Positions 14,955-23,891 of a DNA stretch of 64,000 nt are shown one piece after another; the stretch's first letter is position 1; each line of letters opens with the position of its first letter. Made by a program: the position numbers and the translations under genes. Source of the DNA: CAWJMF01 sp963843945 (GTDB taxonomy: Bacteria; Vulcanimicrobiota; Vulcanimicrobiia; Vulcanimicrobiales; Vulcanimicrobiaceae); the NCBI GenBank assembly GCA_963843945.1, contig CAWJMF010000002.1, positions 2,108,001-2,172,000 on the forward strand. Direction: 5' to 3'. The notes under the pieces were generated by a model. It did no database searches. It saw only the letters and a program-made list of their open reading frames with translations, and had not been told where the DNA came from.

Positions 14955-16255
14955 GCAAGCAACCCTCTTCGATGTGTCCGGCCTTCGGTGCCGTGCGCAA
15001 CCTTTTGCGCATGGAAGACGCGATGCCGATCGTAATCTCGTCGGGCGACGGCTGCTTGTACGGACACACGTTCGTCGCGCACTTTTACGTCGCGAACCGG
15101 CCGATCTATTCGCCCGGCGTTTCCTCGGAGATCTGGGCGAAGGGCAGCGCCTTCGACGAGTTGCGCTCCATGGTTTACGAGATGGCCGAGAAGCACCAAC
15201 CCGCCCTCATCCCGATTTGCTCGCTGTGCGTATCGGACACCGTCGGTCTGCCCTTCGACCTCTTGCCTAAGCAGATCGGAAACACCGAGATCGTTTACGT
15301 TCCACTGCCCGCCTATAGCGTGCACACACATGCCCGCGCGAAAGACATCGTCGTCGATTCGCTGGTTTGGCGCCTCCCGCCGCAGCGCAAGGAGCGCGCG
15401 GGAGTCAATCTGCTCGGTGAAATTTTCCCGTCCGACCCGATCCGGATCGATGAAGTCTTGCGCAAAGCCGGCACGCACGTGAACACCGCGGTGCCGGGTC
15501 CTCGCTGGGCCGACTACGTCGCGATGACCGACGGAGCGCTCAATGCGCCCCTGCACCCGTTTTACAGCGAAAGCGTGAAACGCATGAAGATGAAGCAGGG
15601 TCTTCCCTTCGTCGAGGGTGCGCCCGTGGGGAGCGAGGGTACGTATCGCTGGATTAGCGCGGTCGGCGAAGCGCTCGCGCTCGATCCGGCGACGGTGGAA
15701 TCGGTCGCTCGCGAGGAGCAGCAGCGCGTCAAGCTCGCCATGGCCGACTATCCGCTCGGCGGTCTGACCTTCATGGTGGCCGGCTACGAAGGCCATGAGT
15801 TTTTGCTCGTGCGCCTCCTTCTCGAAGCCGGCGCCGAGGTGCCGTACCTCTCCACGGCAGTCAACGCGAACCCGCTCGCGCGCGAAGAGGAAAAGTGGCT
15901 CGCCGCTCGCGGTTGCACCGTCCTCTACGGCGCGAACTTCGAGGACGAGATCCGAGCCCTGACCGACCGGCCCTACGACTGCGTCATCGGCACGACTCCG
16001 CTCTGCGCCCACGCCAAAGAGCTCGGCATTCCGTCGATCTACTACACCAACGCGATCGCTACGCGCTCGCTCATGCTGGCCGCCGGCGCGGCGGAGGTCC
16101 TCGCTCTCGTGACGCAGACCGTTCGCGCGAAAAGCCGCTACGACCGGATCGCGCGATTCTTCTCGGCCGACGAGACCAAGCCCGAGCGCACGTACACTTC
16201 CTGGGCGCCGAAAATCGATCTCACGTCGGCGCTCATCGCCGGCGGCTCGCTCTGA
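14951..16255 (+). CDS. bchY: Chlorophyllide a reductase subunit BchY
   Basis: A 434-residue nitrogenase-like (NifD-related) subunit of chlorophyllide a reductase. Conserved cysteines are in SMCPAFGAVR near the N-terminus, SGDGCLYG at about 35 and ICSLCVSDT near 90, consistent with its share of the bridging Fe-S cluster. It starts with GTG overlapping the bchX stop and ends overlapping the bchZ start (TGATG), so BchX, BchY and BchZ are translationally coupled. The presence of bchX-bchY-bchZ commits the pathway to bacteriochlorophyll a or b. Confidence 0.95.
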   Translation: MSKQPSSMCPAFGAVRNLLRMEDAMPIVISSGDGCLYGHTFVAHFYVANRPIYSPGVSSEIWAKGSAFDELRSMVYEMAEKHQPALIPICSLCVSDTVGLPFDLLPKQIGNTEIVYVPLPAYSVHTHARAKDIVVDSLVWRLPPQRKERAGVNLLGEIFPSDPIRIDEVLRKAGTHVNTAVPGPRWADYVAMTDGALNAPLHPFYSESVKRMKMKQGLPFVEGAPVGSEGTYRWISAVGEALALDPATVESVAREEQQRVKLAMADYPLGGLTFMVAGYEGHEFLLVRLLLEAGAEVPYLSTAVNANPLAREEEKWLAARGCTVLYGANFEDEIRALTDRPYDCVIGTTPLCAHAKELGIPSIYYTNAIATRSLMLAAGAAEVLALVTQTVRAKSRYDRIARFFSADETKPERTYTSWAPKIDLTSALIAGGSL

Positions 16256-17838
16256 TGCCCGACGTCCGCGAGAACATCGCGCACAGCGAACTTCCTAGTG
16301 CGATTACGAACACGCCCATTCGCAAGCGGGTGACGGATCTCGATCACGCGGGCGGCGACACGGGAGCGATGCAAGTCTTCGCTTCGCTGCGCGACGCAAA
16401 CGTCGTGCTCGACGGTCCGGTCGGCTGTCACGTGATGCCGGCCGTCGCCGTCATCAACTACACCGACGCCGTTCCGTACCTCCAAAACGTCACGTGCTCC
16501 GAGCTGTCCGAAACGGAAGTCACCCTGTCGGGAACGCTCGGCGCGCTCAAGGCGAAAGTCGCCGCGGCGGAAGCCCAGGGCCGGCAGGTCTTCATCGTTT
16601 CCACTCCCGTCTCCGAGCTCATCGGCGCCACCTGGACGACCGAACACGCGCACGTGCCCGGCTCGGCACTTTTTTTCGACTCGCATTCGCTCGACGACGA
16701 CGAGTGGAAATCGCGCGACCGGGCGCTCCTCTTCCTTTGGCAAAACCGCGAACATTTCGTCGCACCGGCCGCCGCCCCGCCACGAGCCGCGGGACGTCCG
16801 CGGGTCAATATCATCGGTCCGACCTACGGAAATTTCAACTCCTACAGCGACCTAGCCGAGATCAAGCGCCTCGTCGCGGGTATCGGAGCCGAAGTCAACC
16901 TCGTCTATCCGTTCGAGGCGAGTTCGTACGATACGCCGCGACTCGCCGACGCGGGCGCGACGATCGTCATGTACGCCGAGTACGGCGTCTCGCTGGCGCG
17001 CGAACTCGGCGGCCCGGCGTTCTTCGCGCCGATCGGCCTCGAGCCGACGACGACGTTCTTGCGCGACCTCGGCGCCGCCTTGGGCCTGAGTGCCGAGGCC
17101 GAGGCCTTCATCGGCTTAGAGAAAGCGACGACGCTGCGCGCCTGGTACGACATCTGGCGTTCGACCCACAGCGACTTCTTCGCAAGCGCGTCGGTCGCGA
17201 TCGTCGCCCCGCCTACGTATAAGGAAGGCTTGTCCTACTACCTGGGAGAGGAACTGGGACTCCCGATCGCATTCTCGGCCTACCGCACGGGTCCGGAAAG
17301 TTCGCCGAACGAGCTGGTGCGGGCGACGTTGCGCGATCTGAGCCCCTCCCCGATGCTCGTGTTCGGCTCGATCAACGAGCGCATGATCCTAGCTCAGGAA
17401 AAACTTCCCTCGCGCTTTCTGCAATGTTCGTTTCCGGGTGCCGTCGTGCGGCGCGCAACCGGAACGCCGTTCGTCGGCTACGCCGGGGCGGTCTGGCTGC
17501 TGCAGTGCGTCTGCGAAACGCTTTTCGACGTCCTTTTTGCAAACTTGCCGACCTCGGCGGTTCCGCCCGAACGGGCCAAGGCGCCGACCAAGGACCTCAT
17601 GCTCGATGGATCTGCCGCCTTTGCCTCGAGCGGGAAAGGCCAAAACAGCGTCGTGGCTTGGAGCGACGATGCGAAGGCATTGGCCGAGCGGACGCTCAAG
17701 CGCGTGCCGTTCTTCGTGCGCGTTTCGGTCAACAAGAAACTGCGCTCCGAGGCGGAGAAAGTCGCTCGGCAGCGCGGAACCGGCGTGGACGTCGCGATCG
17801 TCGAAGAAGTCACGGCGGCTTACGCTCCCAACCGCTAA
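16255..17838 (+). CDS. bchZ: Chlorophyllide a reductase subunit BchZ
   Basis: A 527-residue NifK-like subunit. The N-terminal block (DGPVGCHVMPAVAVINYTD) contains the Fe-S ligand Cys, and the C-terminal part KRVPFFVRVSVNKKLRSEAE is the protochlorophyllide-reductase-type tail domain also seen in BchB. The length is slightly above the roughly 480 typical of purple bacteria. It ends 15 bp before the convergent bchP; no terminator hairpin is visible in that gap. Confidence 0.95.
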   Translation: MPDVRENIAHSELPSAITNTPIRKRVTDLDHAGGDTGAMQVFASLRDANVVLDGPVGCHVMPAVAVINYTDAVPYLQNVTCSELSETEVTLSGTLGALKAKVAAAEAQGRQVFIVSTPVSELIGATWTTEHAHVPGSALFFDSHSLDDDEWKSRDRALLFLWQNREHFVAPAAAPPRAAGRPRVNIIGPTYGNFNSYSDLAEIKRLVAGIGAEVNLVYPFEASSYDTPRLADAGATIVMYAEYGVSLARELGGPAFFAPIGLEPTTTFLRDLGAALGLSAEAEAFIGLEKATTLRAWYDIWRSTHSDFFASASVAIVAPPTYKEGLSYYLGEELGLPIAFSAYRTGPESSPNELVRATLRDLSPSPMLVFGSINERMILAQEKLPSRFLQCSFPGAVVRRATGTPFVGYAGAVWLLQCVCETLFDVLFANLPTSAVPPERAKAPTKDLMLDGSAAFASSGKGQNSVVAWSDDAKALAERTLKRVPFFVRVSVNKKLRSEAEKVARQRGTGVDVAIVEEVTAAYAPNR

Positions 17839-17853
17839 GGTCGCGCGCTTCGC

Positions 17854-19143
17854 CTAAGCCGGCTCCTCGACCGCCAGGCCCGCTGCGATGGCGCGCCGCG
17901 TCGCAACGATGGCTTCCTTCGCGGTGATCTGCGGGGGCGCGGTCGAGAGCGGCCGTTTGGGCGCGAGCCACCAGTTCAGAACCGCGGCGACGGCGCCTTC
18001 GTACGCCATGTCGAAGTGGTGTGCCGGTTTGACCTTCGCCATATCCTTAAAGAGGTAGCTGTCGAAGGTCAGCTCCGCCACGCTGCGCACTCGGCACATG
18101 TCGGTAAACCACTCGCGCCGCGCGTTCGTCGTATAGGAGAGCTTCTCGAGGAATTCGAGAAAATCGAACATCGAGCCGTAACGCTTCTGCCAACGCTTCT
18201 CGTACGTCTCAAGTTTTTCGTTGTAACCGGAGAGCGCGGCAAGCGATTGCGCGGCCAGCCGCCCGGCAGCCATCGAGAAGTAGATCCCCTCGCCCGAGGT
18301 GTGCGCGACCATGCCGCCCGCGTCACCGACGAGCAGGACGCGTCCGAAGACGAGCTTCTTGTTGCGCGCCATCGGAAGGGGATGGCCTTCGAGCAAGATG
18401 CGTTTCGCGCCGCGGAGCTTGTCGCCGGCGCGCGCTTTCACGCCCTCGAGGAATGCGTACGAGCGATTGGCGTGCTCGGGACGGCAGCCCGTGCCGACCG
18501 CAACGTGGTCGCCTTTGGGAAAGACCCACCCGTAGAAATCCGGCGAGATGTCGTCGCCGAGATAGAGTTCGGCCCGGTCCCGGTAGTACTCCATTCCCTC
18601 GTCGGGGAGTTCCAGGCGTTCCTGAATGGCCGACGCGTGCCGCACCACGGGACGGCCGACCGATTTCGCTACGCTCGATCCGGCCCCGTCGGCGCCGATG
18701 AGCGCGTCGCAGTTGAGATACTCCTCGCGTCCGTCACGATAACGGATCTTGGCCCGAATCGAACCGTCGCTTTGCGCCGCCTGAGAGACGAACGCCGCCT
18801 CGCGCAAGTCCGCACCCGCACTCTGCGCCTTTTCGCGCAGCGTTCGATCTAAGATCTCGCGCGTCAGCATGACGATGTAGTCGTCCTCGCGCTCGACGGT
18901 GCCGCGCACGTTCATCTCGACGCTCCGTCCGCTCGGCGCGATGACCGCGGCATGCTTGACCCTGCGCTCGACGATCGCGCGCGGAATCCCGAATTCGCTC
19001 AGCGCCTTGGGCGGAAGGGCGCCCCCACACGGTTTTTTCCTTTTGACGTCGCGCTCCAAGAGCACGACGTCCGCCCCGGTCGCGGCGAGATCTCCCGCCG
19101 CGATGCTGCCTCCGCAGTTCGCCCCGACGACGACGACCTTCAT
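17854..19143 (-). CDS. bchP: Geranylgeranyl reductase BchP
   Basis: A 429-residue FAD-dependent reductase that reduces the geranylgeranyl tail of bacteriochlorophyll to phytyl. The FAD dinucleotide motif VVGANCGGSIAAGDLA is at the N-terminus and the second FAD motif GRVLLVGDAGGMVAHTSGEG near residue 280. The start is the ATG at 19143, preceded by a strong GGAGGT; the longer frame to 19212 runs into bchG. It begins one nucleotide after the bchG stop and is the last gene of the leftward bchL-bchN-bchB-bchG-bchP operon. Confidence 0.94.
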   Translation of the reverse strand: MKVVVVGANCGGSIAAGDLAATGADVVLLERDVKRKKPCGGALPPKALSEFGIPRAIVERRVKHAAVIAPSGRSVEMNVRGTVEREDDYIVMLTREILDRTLREKAQSAGADLREAAFVSQAAQSDGSIRAKIRYRDGREEYLNCDALIGADGAGSSVAKSVGRPVVRHASAIQERLELPDEGMEYYRDRAELYLGDDISPDFYGWVFPKGDHVAVGTGCRPEHANRSYAFLEGVKARAGDKLRGAKRILLEGHPLPMARNKKLVFGRVLLVGDAGGMVAHTSGEGIYFSMAAGRLAAQSLAALSGYNEKLETYEKRWQKRYGSMFDFLEFLEKLSYTTNARREWFTDMCRVRSVAELTFDSYLFKDMAKVKPAHHFDMAYEGAVAAVLNWWLAPKRPLSTAPPQITAKEAIVATRRAIAAGLAVEEPA

Positions 19144-19144
19144 T

Positions 19145-20125
19145 CTAGAAACCTCCGGAACGTACGGCCAGGGCCGCCGCGAGCATCGACCAGCAGAACG
19201 GGGGGATTCCACTCGCGCAGTACCACGGCGCGAACTTCGCGGGGTCCCGCGCCAGCTTGAACTGCATCGGGAGTTGCGCGATCAGCAGGATGTTCATGAC
19301 GGCGGCCGCGATCCAATTCCCGTGCGAAAGCACGTAGGCCATGGCCAGCGCCTGGAACAGATTGATGAACGTCAGCGCCTGGAACAGCGCGCGTTTCTCA
19401 CCAAGCATCACCGGGAGCGAGCGTAAGCCGAGTTCCCGGTCGCCCTTGATGCTCTTGAAGTCGTTCAAGGTCATCAAGCCGTGCGCGCCCAGCGAATAGA
19501 GCGCGGCCAATACGAGACCGCCGTGCGTGATGCGGCCGAACGCCGCCGTCCCGGCCAGCCACGCGAAACCCTCGTACGAGAAGGCGCAAGCGGCGTTCGC
19601 GATCCAGCCGTTCCGTGCTTTGAACCGAAACGGCGGCGCGCTGTAGAGCAGGGCCAGCACGATTCCGCCGATGGCGAGATATCCGACGGTCCGTCCGAGC
19701 GCAAAGGCGATACCGATCGCCAGCGCCGCAAGCACCAGCGCGATCGCCGCGATCGTGCGGCCGCCCAGCAAGTCGGCCGCGGTCGGCCGCAGCGGCTCGT
19801 TGATGCGGTCGACGTCGCGGTCGAAGTGATCGTTCACGACTTGCGAAAAAGCACAGAGGAGCGGGCCGGCCATGAACATCGCGGCTAGAACGCGCCCGAT
19901 CGTAGCAAAGTCCCAGTGGCTGTTGGGGGAGGCCACGACGCCGACCGTGATGGCCCACATCGGCGCGAACCAGGTGCCGGGTTTCGCAAAGCTACGCAGC
20001 GACGCGTTGATGCGCGCCGCTCCGCGTTCCTTGTCGGTGAAGGGCAGCAGCATCGCGGCAAAGTCGCGAGCGGTCGAGACGGTGACCTGGGCCGTATCGC
20101 TGAGGATCTCGCGACCTTTAGCCAC
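19145..20125 (-). CDS. bchG: Bacteriochlorophyll synthase BchG
   Basis: A 326-residue UbiA-type prenyltransferase with about eight membrane helices that attaches geranylgeranyl or phytyl diphosphate to bacteriochlorophyllide. The first Asp motif is NDHFDRDVDRINEP (about 97-110) and the second is in LMTLNDFKSIKGDRELG (about 225). It starts with GTG 20125, overlapping the bchB end by eight bases, and is followed directly by bchP, its functional partner. Confidence 0.94.
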   Translation of the reverse strand: MAKGREILSDTAQVTVSTARDFAAMLLPFTDKERGAARINASLRSFAKPGTWFAPMWAITVGVVASPNSHWDFATIGRVLAAMFMAGPLLCAFSQVVNDHFDRDVDRINEPLRPTAADLLGGRTIAAIALVLAALAIGIAFALGRTVGYLAIGGIVLALLYSAPPFRFKARNGWIANAACAFSYEGFAWLAGTAAFGRITHGGLVLAALYSLGAHGLMTLNDFKSIKGDRELGLRSLPVMLGEKRALFQALTFINLFQALAMAYVLSHGNWIAAAVMNILLIAQLPMQFKLARDPAKFAPWYCASGIPPFCWSMLAAALAVRSGGF

Positions 20126-21629
20126 CGACGTGTTCCCTGGCCGCCAGCATGGTCGCTTCGTCGATGATTTTGAGATTGCGTTCGCGCGCGTAGCCCTCGA
20201 CGTTCGAGCGGGCTTTCTTGCGGACGAAAAATGGAACCCGCTGCAACAGCTTGCGCGCCGCGTCGTCCCACACCGGATCGCCCGCGACCGGAACGGGTGA
20301 CGGCTCCTCGCTCCCTTCGGGCGCAGCTTCCGCGAAGCGGCCCTGGCCGCGCGGCCCGAACATCTCGATGAGATGGTGTTCGAGTCCCAGCACCTGCGTC
20401 TGATTGACGAGATCGCCCAGATGATTGGCGCCGTCGTATCCTAAGAAGGGCGCGTAGCCGAGCGGAAAATTCAGCACGTGTGCGGGCGACGAGATGACCG
20501 CGCACGGCACGCCGAAACGGCTGGCCGAGTGCCGCTCCATTTGGGTTCCGAAGACGATATCCGGACGCCGCGCGTCGATCTCGGCGGCGACTTCCCGGTA
20601 GTCCTCGGTCGCCAGGATGCGGTCCGTGAAGGGAGCGACGCGCGCGCGTAACCACTCGGCCGAACCGGTCACGTAGGTTCCGGCGAAGTCGATCCGCATG
20701 TCGAGCTCGTCGTGCAGCACGCGCGCCACGCCGGCCGCGGCCGAGGGGGAGCCGAAGATCCCGACCCGCTTCCCCGAAAGCGCGTGCGCGTCGACCGTTC
20801 GCGCGTACCAGGAGAGCTTGGCGTCGCGTGCCGCATAAGCGATCCGGGCGCGCGGAATCTCGAGAATTTGGGCTACTTCGTTCAGGACGAGCGTCGTGCC
20901 CAATTCGCCGTAGGGTGGCTGCCCGAGGAAGGGCGTCTGGAAACGTTCGTGCAGCAACTCGAGCGTGGGCAGCGCCAGTTCGAGCGCCGTCGGGACGTTG
21001 AGCCAAGCGCGACCGATCGTGCGCAGGTCGTCGATCGATGCGCCCAAGGGAACGACCGCGTTGACCGCAATGCCGAGGTCCGCGAACATGCGCTGCAGCG
21101 ATTCGATGTTGCTGTGGTCGTGAAAGCCCAGCAAGGACGGGCCGATGAGGTTGACCGAGGGCTCGCGCGTCTTGCGATGCCCGTCCTCGGCGTAGGTGTC
21201 GACGATCTGCCGGACCGTCGTCGCGAACGCGCTGAACTCGGTGTCGCGCACCGGATGCGCGGCGGCTTGAATGATGTCGGCGCGCACGGAACCGCGCGGG
21301 ATCATCGCGATCTCCCCGTCGAGCGGTTCTTGCAGCACCGCAGCCGTCGCGCTGCGCGTGACGACGATGGCGCGCGGTTCGCAACGGCGATCGACTTCCG
21401 CGATCGCGCGCCCGATGTCGGCGGGTGCGCCGGCCAGGTTGGCCTCGGTGAGCGCGGCAATCGTGAGCGGCGGCGAGACGCCGAGCCGCTCGAACATCGC
21501 CAGCATGATCGTGCCGTAGCCGTCGCCTTTGGGCGCGCGCAGAATCGTGTGGATGCCGGCGAACGACGAGGCGGCTTTGCTGACGCCGACGTGCGCCGGC
21601 GCCTGATACGACCAGACCGCGAGTTTCAG
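20118..21629 (-). CDS. bchB: Light-independent protochlorophyllide reductase subunit B, predicted CTG start
   Basis: A 503-residue NifK-like subunit of dark-operative protochlorophyllide reductase. The first ATG in frame (21506) would remove the conserved N-terminus; codons from 21629 encode KLAVWSYQAPAHVG, the expected BchB beginning. No ATG, GTG or TTG exists in that stretch. CTG 21629 overlaps the bchN stop (CTGA) exactly as ATGA and GTGA overlaps do elsewhere in this cluster, and GGAG lies 6 nt before it. The C-terminal tail VPFFVRKKARSNVEGYARE is the BchB/BchZ-type domain. Confidence 0.92.
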   Translation of the reverse strand: MKLAVWSYQAPAHVGVSKAASSFAGIHTILRAPKGDGYGTIMLAMFERLGVSPPLTIAALTEANLAGAPADIGRAIAEVDRRCEPRAIVVTRSATAAVLQEPLDGEIAMIPRGSVRADIIQAAAHPVRDTEFSAFATTVRQIVDTYAEDGHRKTREPSVNLIGPSLLGFHDHSNIESLQRMFADLGIAVNAVVPLGASIDDLRTIGRAWLNVPTALELALPTLELLHERFQTPFLGQPPYGELGTTLVLNEVAQILEIPRARIAYAARDAKLSWYARTVDAHALSGKRVGIFGSPSAAAGVARVLHDELDMRIDFAGTYVTGSAEWLRARVAPFTDRILATEDYREVAAEIDARRPDIVFGTQMERHSASRFGVPCAVISSPAHVLNFPLGYAPFLGYDGANHLGDLVNQTQVLGLEHHLIEMFGPRGQGRFAEAAPEGSEEPSPVPVAGDPVWDDAARKLLQRVPFFVRKKARSNVEGYARERNLKIIDEATMLAAREHVGG

Positions 21630-22909
21630 ACGGCGCTCCGTTCGCGGCGGTCGAGACGGAAAAAGCCGAGATCGATCGGATGCTCTTCCGATCCGGCAGC
21701 ACCGCGCGCGGCGGCCAAGTCAACGTGCCGGCGCAACGCGGAGGAAAACATCCGGAAAAGCGTCGCGGCGCCCGCAAATCCGCGGATCGGCTGGAACGTC
21801 AACTCGGTCGACCACTTGACGTTGAAGCCCATACCTTCGAGCGAGTTCGCGACGTTGAGGTTCGCGACGACGAGGTCGGGCCGGCATTGCGCCAGCCGGG
21901 CGAACACGTCGAACCGGTCAGGTGCGGCGAGAATCTCGACCCCGTCGAGCCTGGCGGATTCGGCGGCGTGAAATTTCCGGTAGATCTTCGGTGTCGAGAC
22001 GAACGGGACGCGGGCGCCGGCCGCGCGCAACGTGCGAGCCAGCGGAAGTTCCAGCAGCGCGTCGGAGTAGAACGCGATCGAACGTCCGCGGAGCGGCGCG
22101 ATCTCCGCTTCGCAAGCGCGCCAGACCTCGGCTTCGCGCGCTTCGTACGAAACGCTCAGGCCGAATGCGTTCGCGAGTCCCTCGTAGAACGCGCGCGCCC
22201 CGTCGGGACCGTAGGGAAAGAGCAGCGGCGGCACGCGCACGCCGCGCTCGCGCGCGGCGCTGGAACAGGCTTTGTATAAATAGGGGTGGACGGGAGCGAG
22301 CACGGTGTTCTTGCCGATGACCGGCAACTCGAGCGCGCTCTCCGCGGGCAAGAAGGCCGGCGCGGGGAGGCCCATCGCTTTGCACTCGATGCGCATCTCC
22401 GCCTCTTCGAGCGCGGAGAGACAGCCGAGAATAACCAGGCCGGCTTCGTCGCCCCGCGGAGCGCGCGCGATCATCGATTCGAGGACGTGATCTTCACCCT
22501 CGGTGTACGAGGCGTCGAAGCCGTCCAGGCGCGTCGGATAGATCCGTATGCCGCTCGCAGCCTCGAGCGGCGGCGCACAGCCCGCGACGTTCATCTTGAG
22601 AATCTCGGGCGTACACGTCGAGGCCAAGAAAATCGCCCGGGGCGCCTGTTCGGCGGCGATCGTCCGGACGAGCGGCAACAACGCTTCGAGCGGGTCCCGC
22701 CCGGCGAGGTCGTCTTCGTCCAGCATCGCCGTGGCGAAGCGCGGCCGCGCAAAAATCATGACGCCGAGAGCCGTCTGGAGGAAGCCCTGACACGACCCGG
22801 TGCCGACGACGAGAAAGAAGCTGTCGAGCATCTTGTGATGCAGCCAGCCGATCGGCGCGAGGGAGCAGAAATCGTCGCGCTCGAGAACCGATGCGGCGCT
22901 ATCGAACAT
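21626..22909 (-). CDS. bchN: Light-independent protochlorophyllide reductase subunit N
   Basis: A 427-residue NifD-like subunit of protochlorophyllide reductase. The cluster-binding cysteines are visible in ERDDFCSLAPIGW, GTGSCQGFLQTALG and ASTCTPEILKMN. ATG 22909 gives the normal N-terminus and lies 14 nt after the bchL stop; the much longer open frame upstream is antisense-like sequence through bchL. There is no good ribosome binding site, so coupling to bchL is likely. The end overlaps the CTG start of bchB. Confidence 0.94.
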   Translation of the reverse strand: MFDSAASVLERDDFCSLAPIGWLHHKMLDSFFLVVGTGSCQGFLQTALGVMIFARPRFATAMLDEDDLAGRDPLEALLPLVRTIAAEQAPRAIFLASTCTPEILKMNVAGCAPPLEAASGIRIYPTRLDGFDASYTEGEDHVLESMIARAPRGDEAGLVILGCLSALEEAEMRIECKAMGLPAPAFLPAESALELPVIGKNTVLAPVHPYLYKACSSAARERGVRVPPLLFPYGPDGARAFYEGLANAFGLSVSYEAREAEVWRACEAEIAPLRGRSIAFYSDALLELPLARTLRAAGARVPFVSTPKIYRKFHAAESARLDGVEILAAPDRFDVFARLAQCRPDLVVANLNVANSLEGMGFNVKWSTELTFQPIRGFAGAATLFRMFSSALRRHVDLAAARGAAGSEEHPIDLGFFRLDRRERSAV

Positions 22910-22923
22910 CGGCGAGCCGGTGG

Positions 22924-23757
22924 CTAGACCGCCGCGCCCACCGCGACGTCGCCGGCGTGAACGAAGTCGCCCCCGAGCAAGCCGAAGAGCTCGCGCTCGG
23001 GGATCGGCGTCGGTATCGCGCACTCGATCCCGTCGAGAAAACGCTGCGCCAACTCCATCCAGGGAGCGCCGAGCGCGCCGCTCGGATCGATATCGAAGGC
23101 CGTTCGGGCAGTCAGCCGGCTGCGGCGCACGGCGTCGCTTTCCGGAATGCAGGTAAGACAGACGGAACCGATGCGCGTGGCAAACGGTTCGACCAGCTCG
23201 GCATTCGAGGCGCGGTTCGCGACGATGCCGGCGAGCGCGCCGCCGCCGCTTTTCTGCTTGATGCAAATCGCGGTCGCGATCCGATTCGCGGCGAAGATCG
23301 AATCGAAATCGTTGGTTGCGACGATGATGACTTGCTCGCTGTGCTGCAGCGGCGCCGAAAAGCCACCGCAGACGACGTCGCCGAGAACGTCGAAAACCAT
23401 GACTTCGTAGTCTTGGTACACGCCGAATTTCTCGAGCAGCTTGACGGTTTCGCCGACGACGTAACCGCCGCAACCCGCGCCCGCCGGCGGGCCGCCCGCT
23501 TCGACGCAGTCGACGCCGAACTTCCCTGCGAAAATGATTTCGTCGCGCTCGATCTCTTCGGCTTTGAACTTATACGACGAGAGCACTTCAACGACGGTCG
23601 GAATGAGATTACCGGTGAGGGTAAACGTCGAATCGTGCTTTGGGTCGCAGCCGACCTGAATGGTCTTCTTTCCGAGCCGGCCGAACGCGGCGGACAGGTT
23701 CGAGGAAAACGTGCTCTTGCCGATCCCTCCTTTCCCATAGACCGCAATCCTGAGCAT
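22924..23757 (-). CDS. bchL: Light-independent protochlorophyllide reductase iron protein BchL
   Basis: A 277-residue NifH-like ATPase. The P-loop GKGGIGKS is at residues 8-15 and the 4Fe-4S cysteines at about 96 (GAGCGG) and 130 (DVVCGG). It donates electrons to BchN-BchB. GAGG about 6 nt before the ATG is the likely ribosome binding site. It lacks the roughly 20-residue N-terminal tail of many BchL proteins. First gene of the leftward bchL-bchN-bchB-bchG-bchP operon, under the palindromic operator at 23813-23828. Confidence 0.96.
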   Translation of the reverse strand: MLRIAVYGKGGIGKSTFSSNLSAAFGRLGKKTIQVGCDPKHDSTFTLTGNLIPTVVEVLSSYKFKAEEIERDEIIFAGKFGVDCVEAGGPPAGAGCGGYVVGETVKLLEKFGVYQDYEVMVFDVLGDVVCGGFSAPLQHSEQVIIVATNDFDSIFAANRIATAICIKQKSGGGALAGIVANRASNAELVEPFATRIGSVCLTCIPESDAVRRSRLTARTAFDIDPSGALGAPWMELAQRFLDGIECAIPTPIPERELFGLLGGDFVHAGDVAVGAAV

Positions 23758-23785
23758 TGAAGACCTCGTCTCGAGCGTTTCCCGA

Positions 23786-23828
23786 ACGCTACGCTTCCGG
23801 GCTCGGGGCTGCGGTGATAGGGGTCACC
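23786..23828 (-). promoter_or_regulatory. bchL operon promoter with GGTGA-N6-TCACC operator
   Basis: GGTGATAGGGGTCACC at 23813-23828 has perfect outer half-sites. On the leftward strand TAGCGT (23791 down to 23786) is a candidate -10 starting 29.5 bp from the centre (23820.5). Geometry is identical to the bchF promoter. The site lies 56 bp before the bchL ATG. Confidence 0.72.
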
Positions 23829-23891
23829 CTGCCCCTCGCCGGCAACGTCGTCCCTCGAACGGCCGGCCGCGCGGTCGCGGGTCGGCGACCC

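Noticed and set aside
14849..16012. 387-codon minus-strand frame opposite bchX/bchY
   Set aside because: Antisense shadow of codon bias; bchY is certain.
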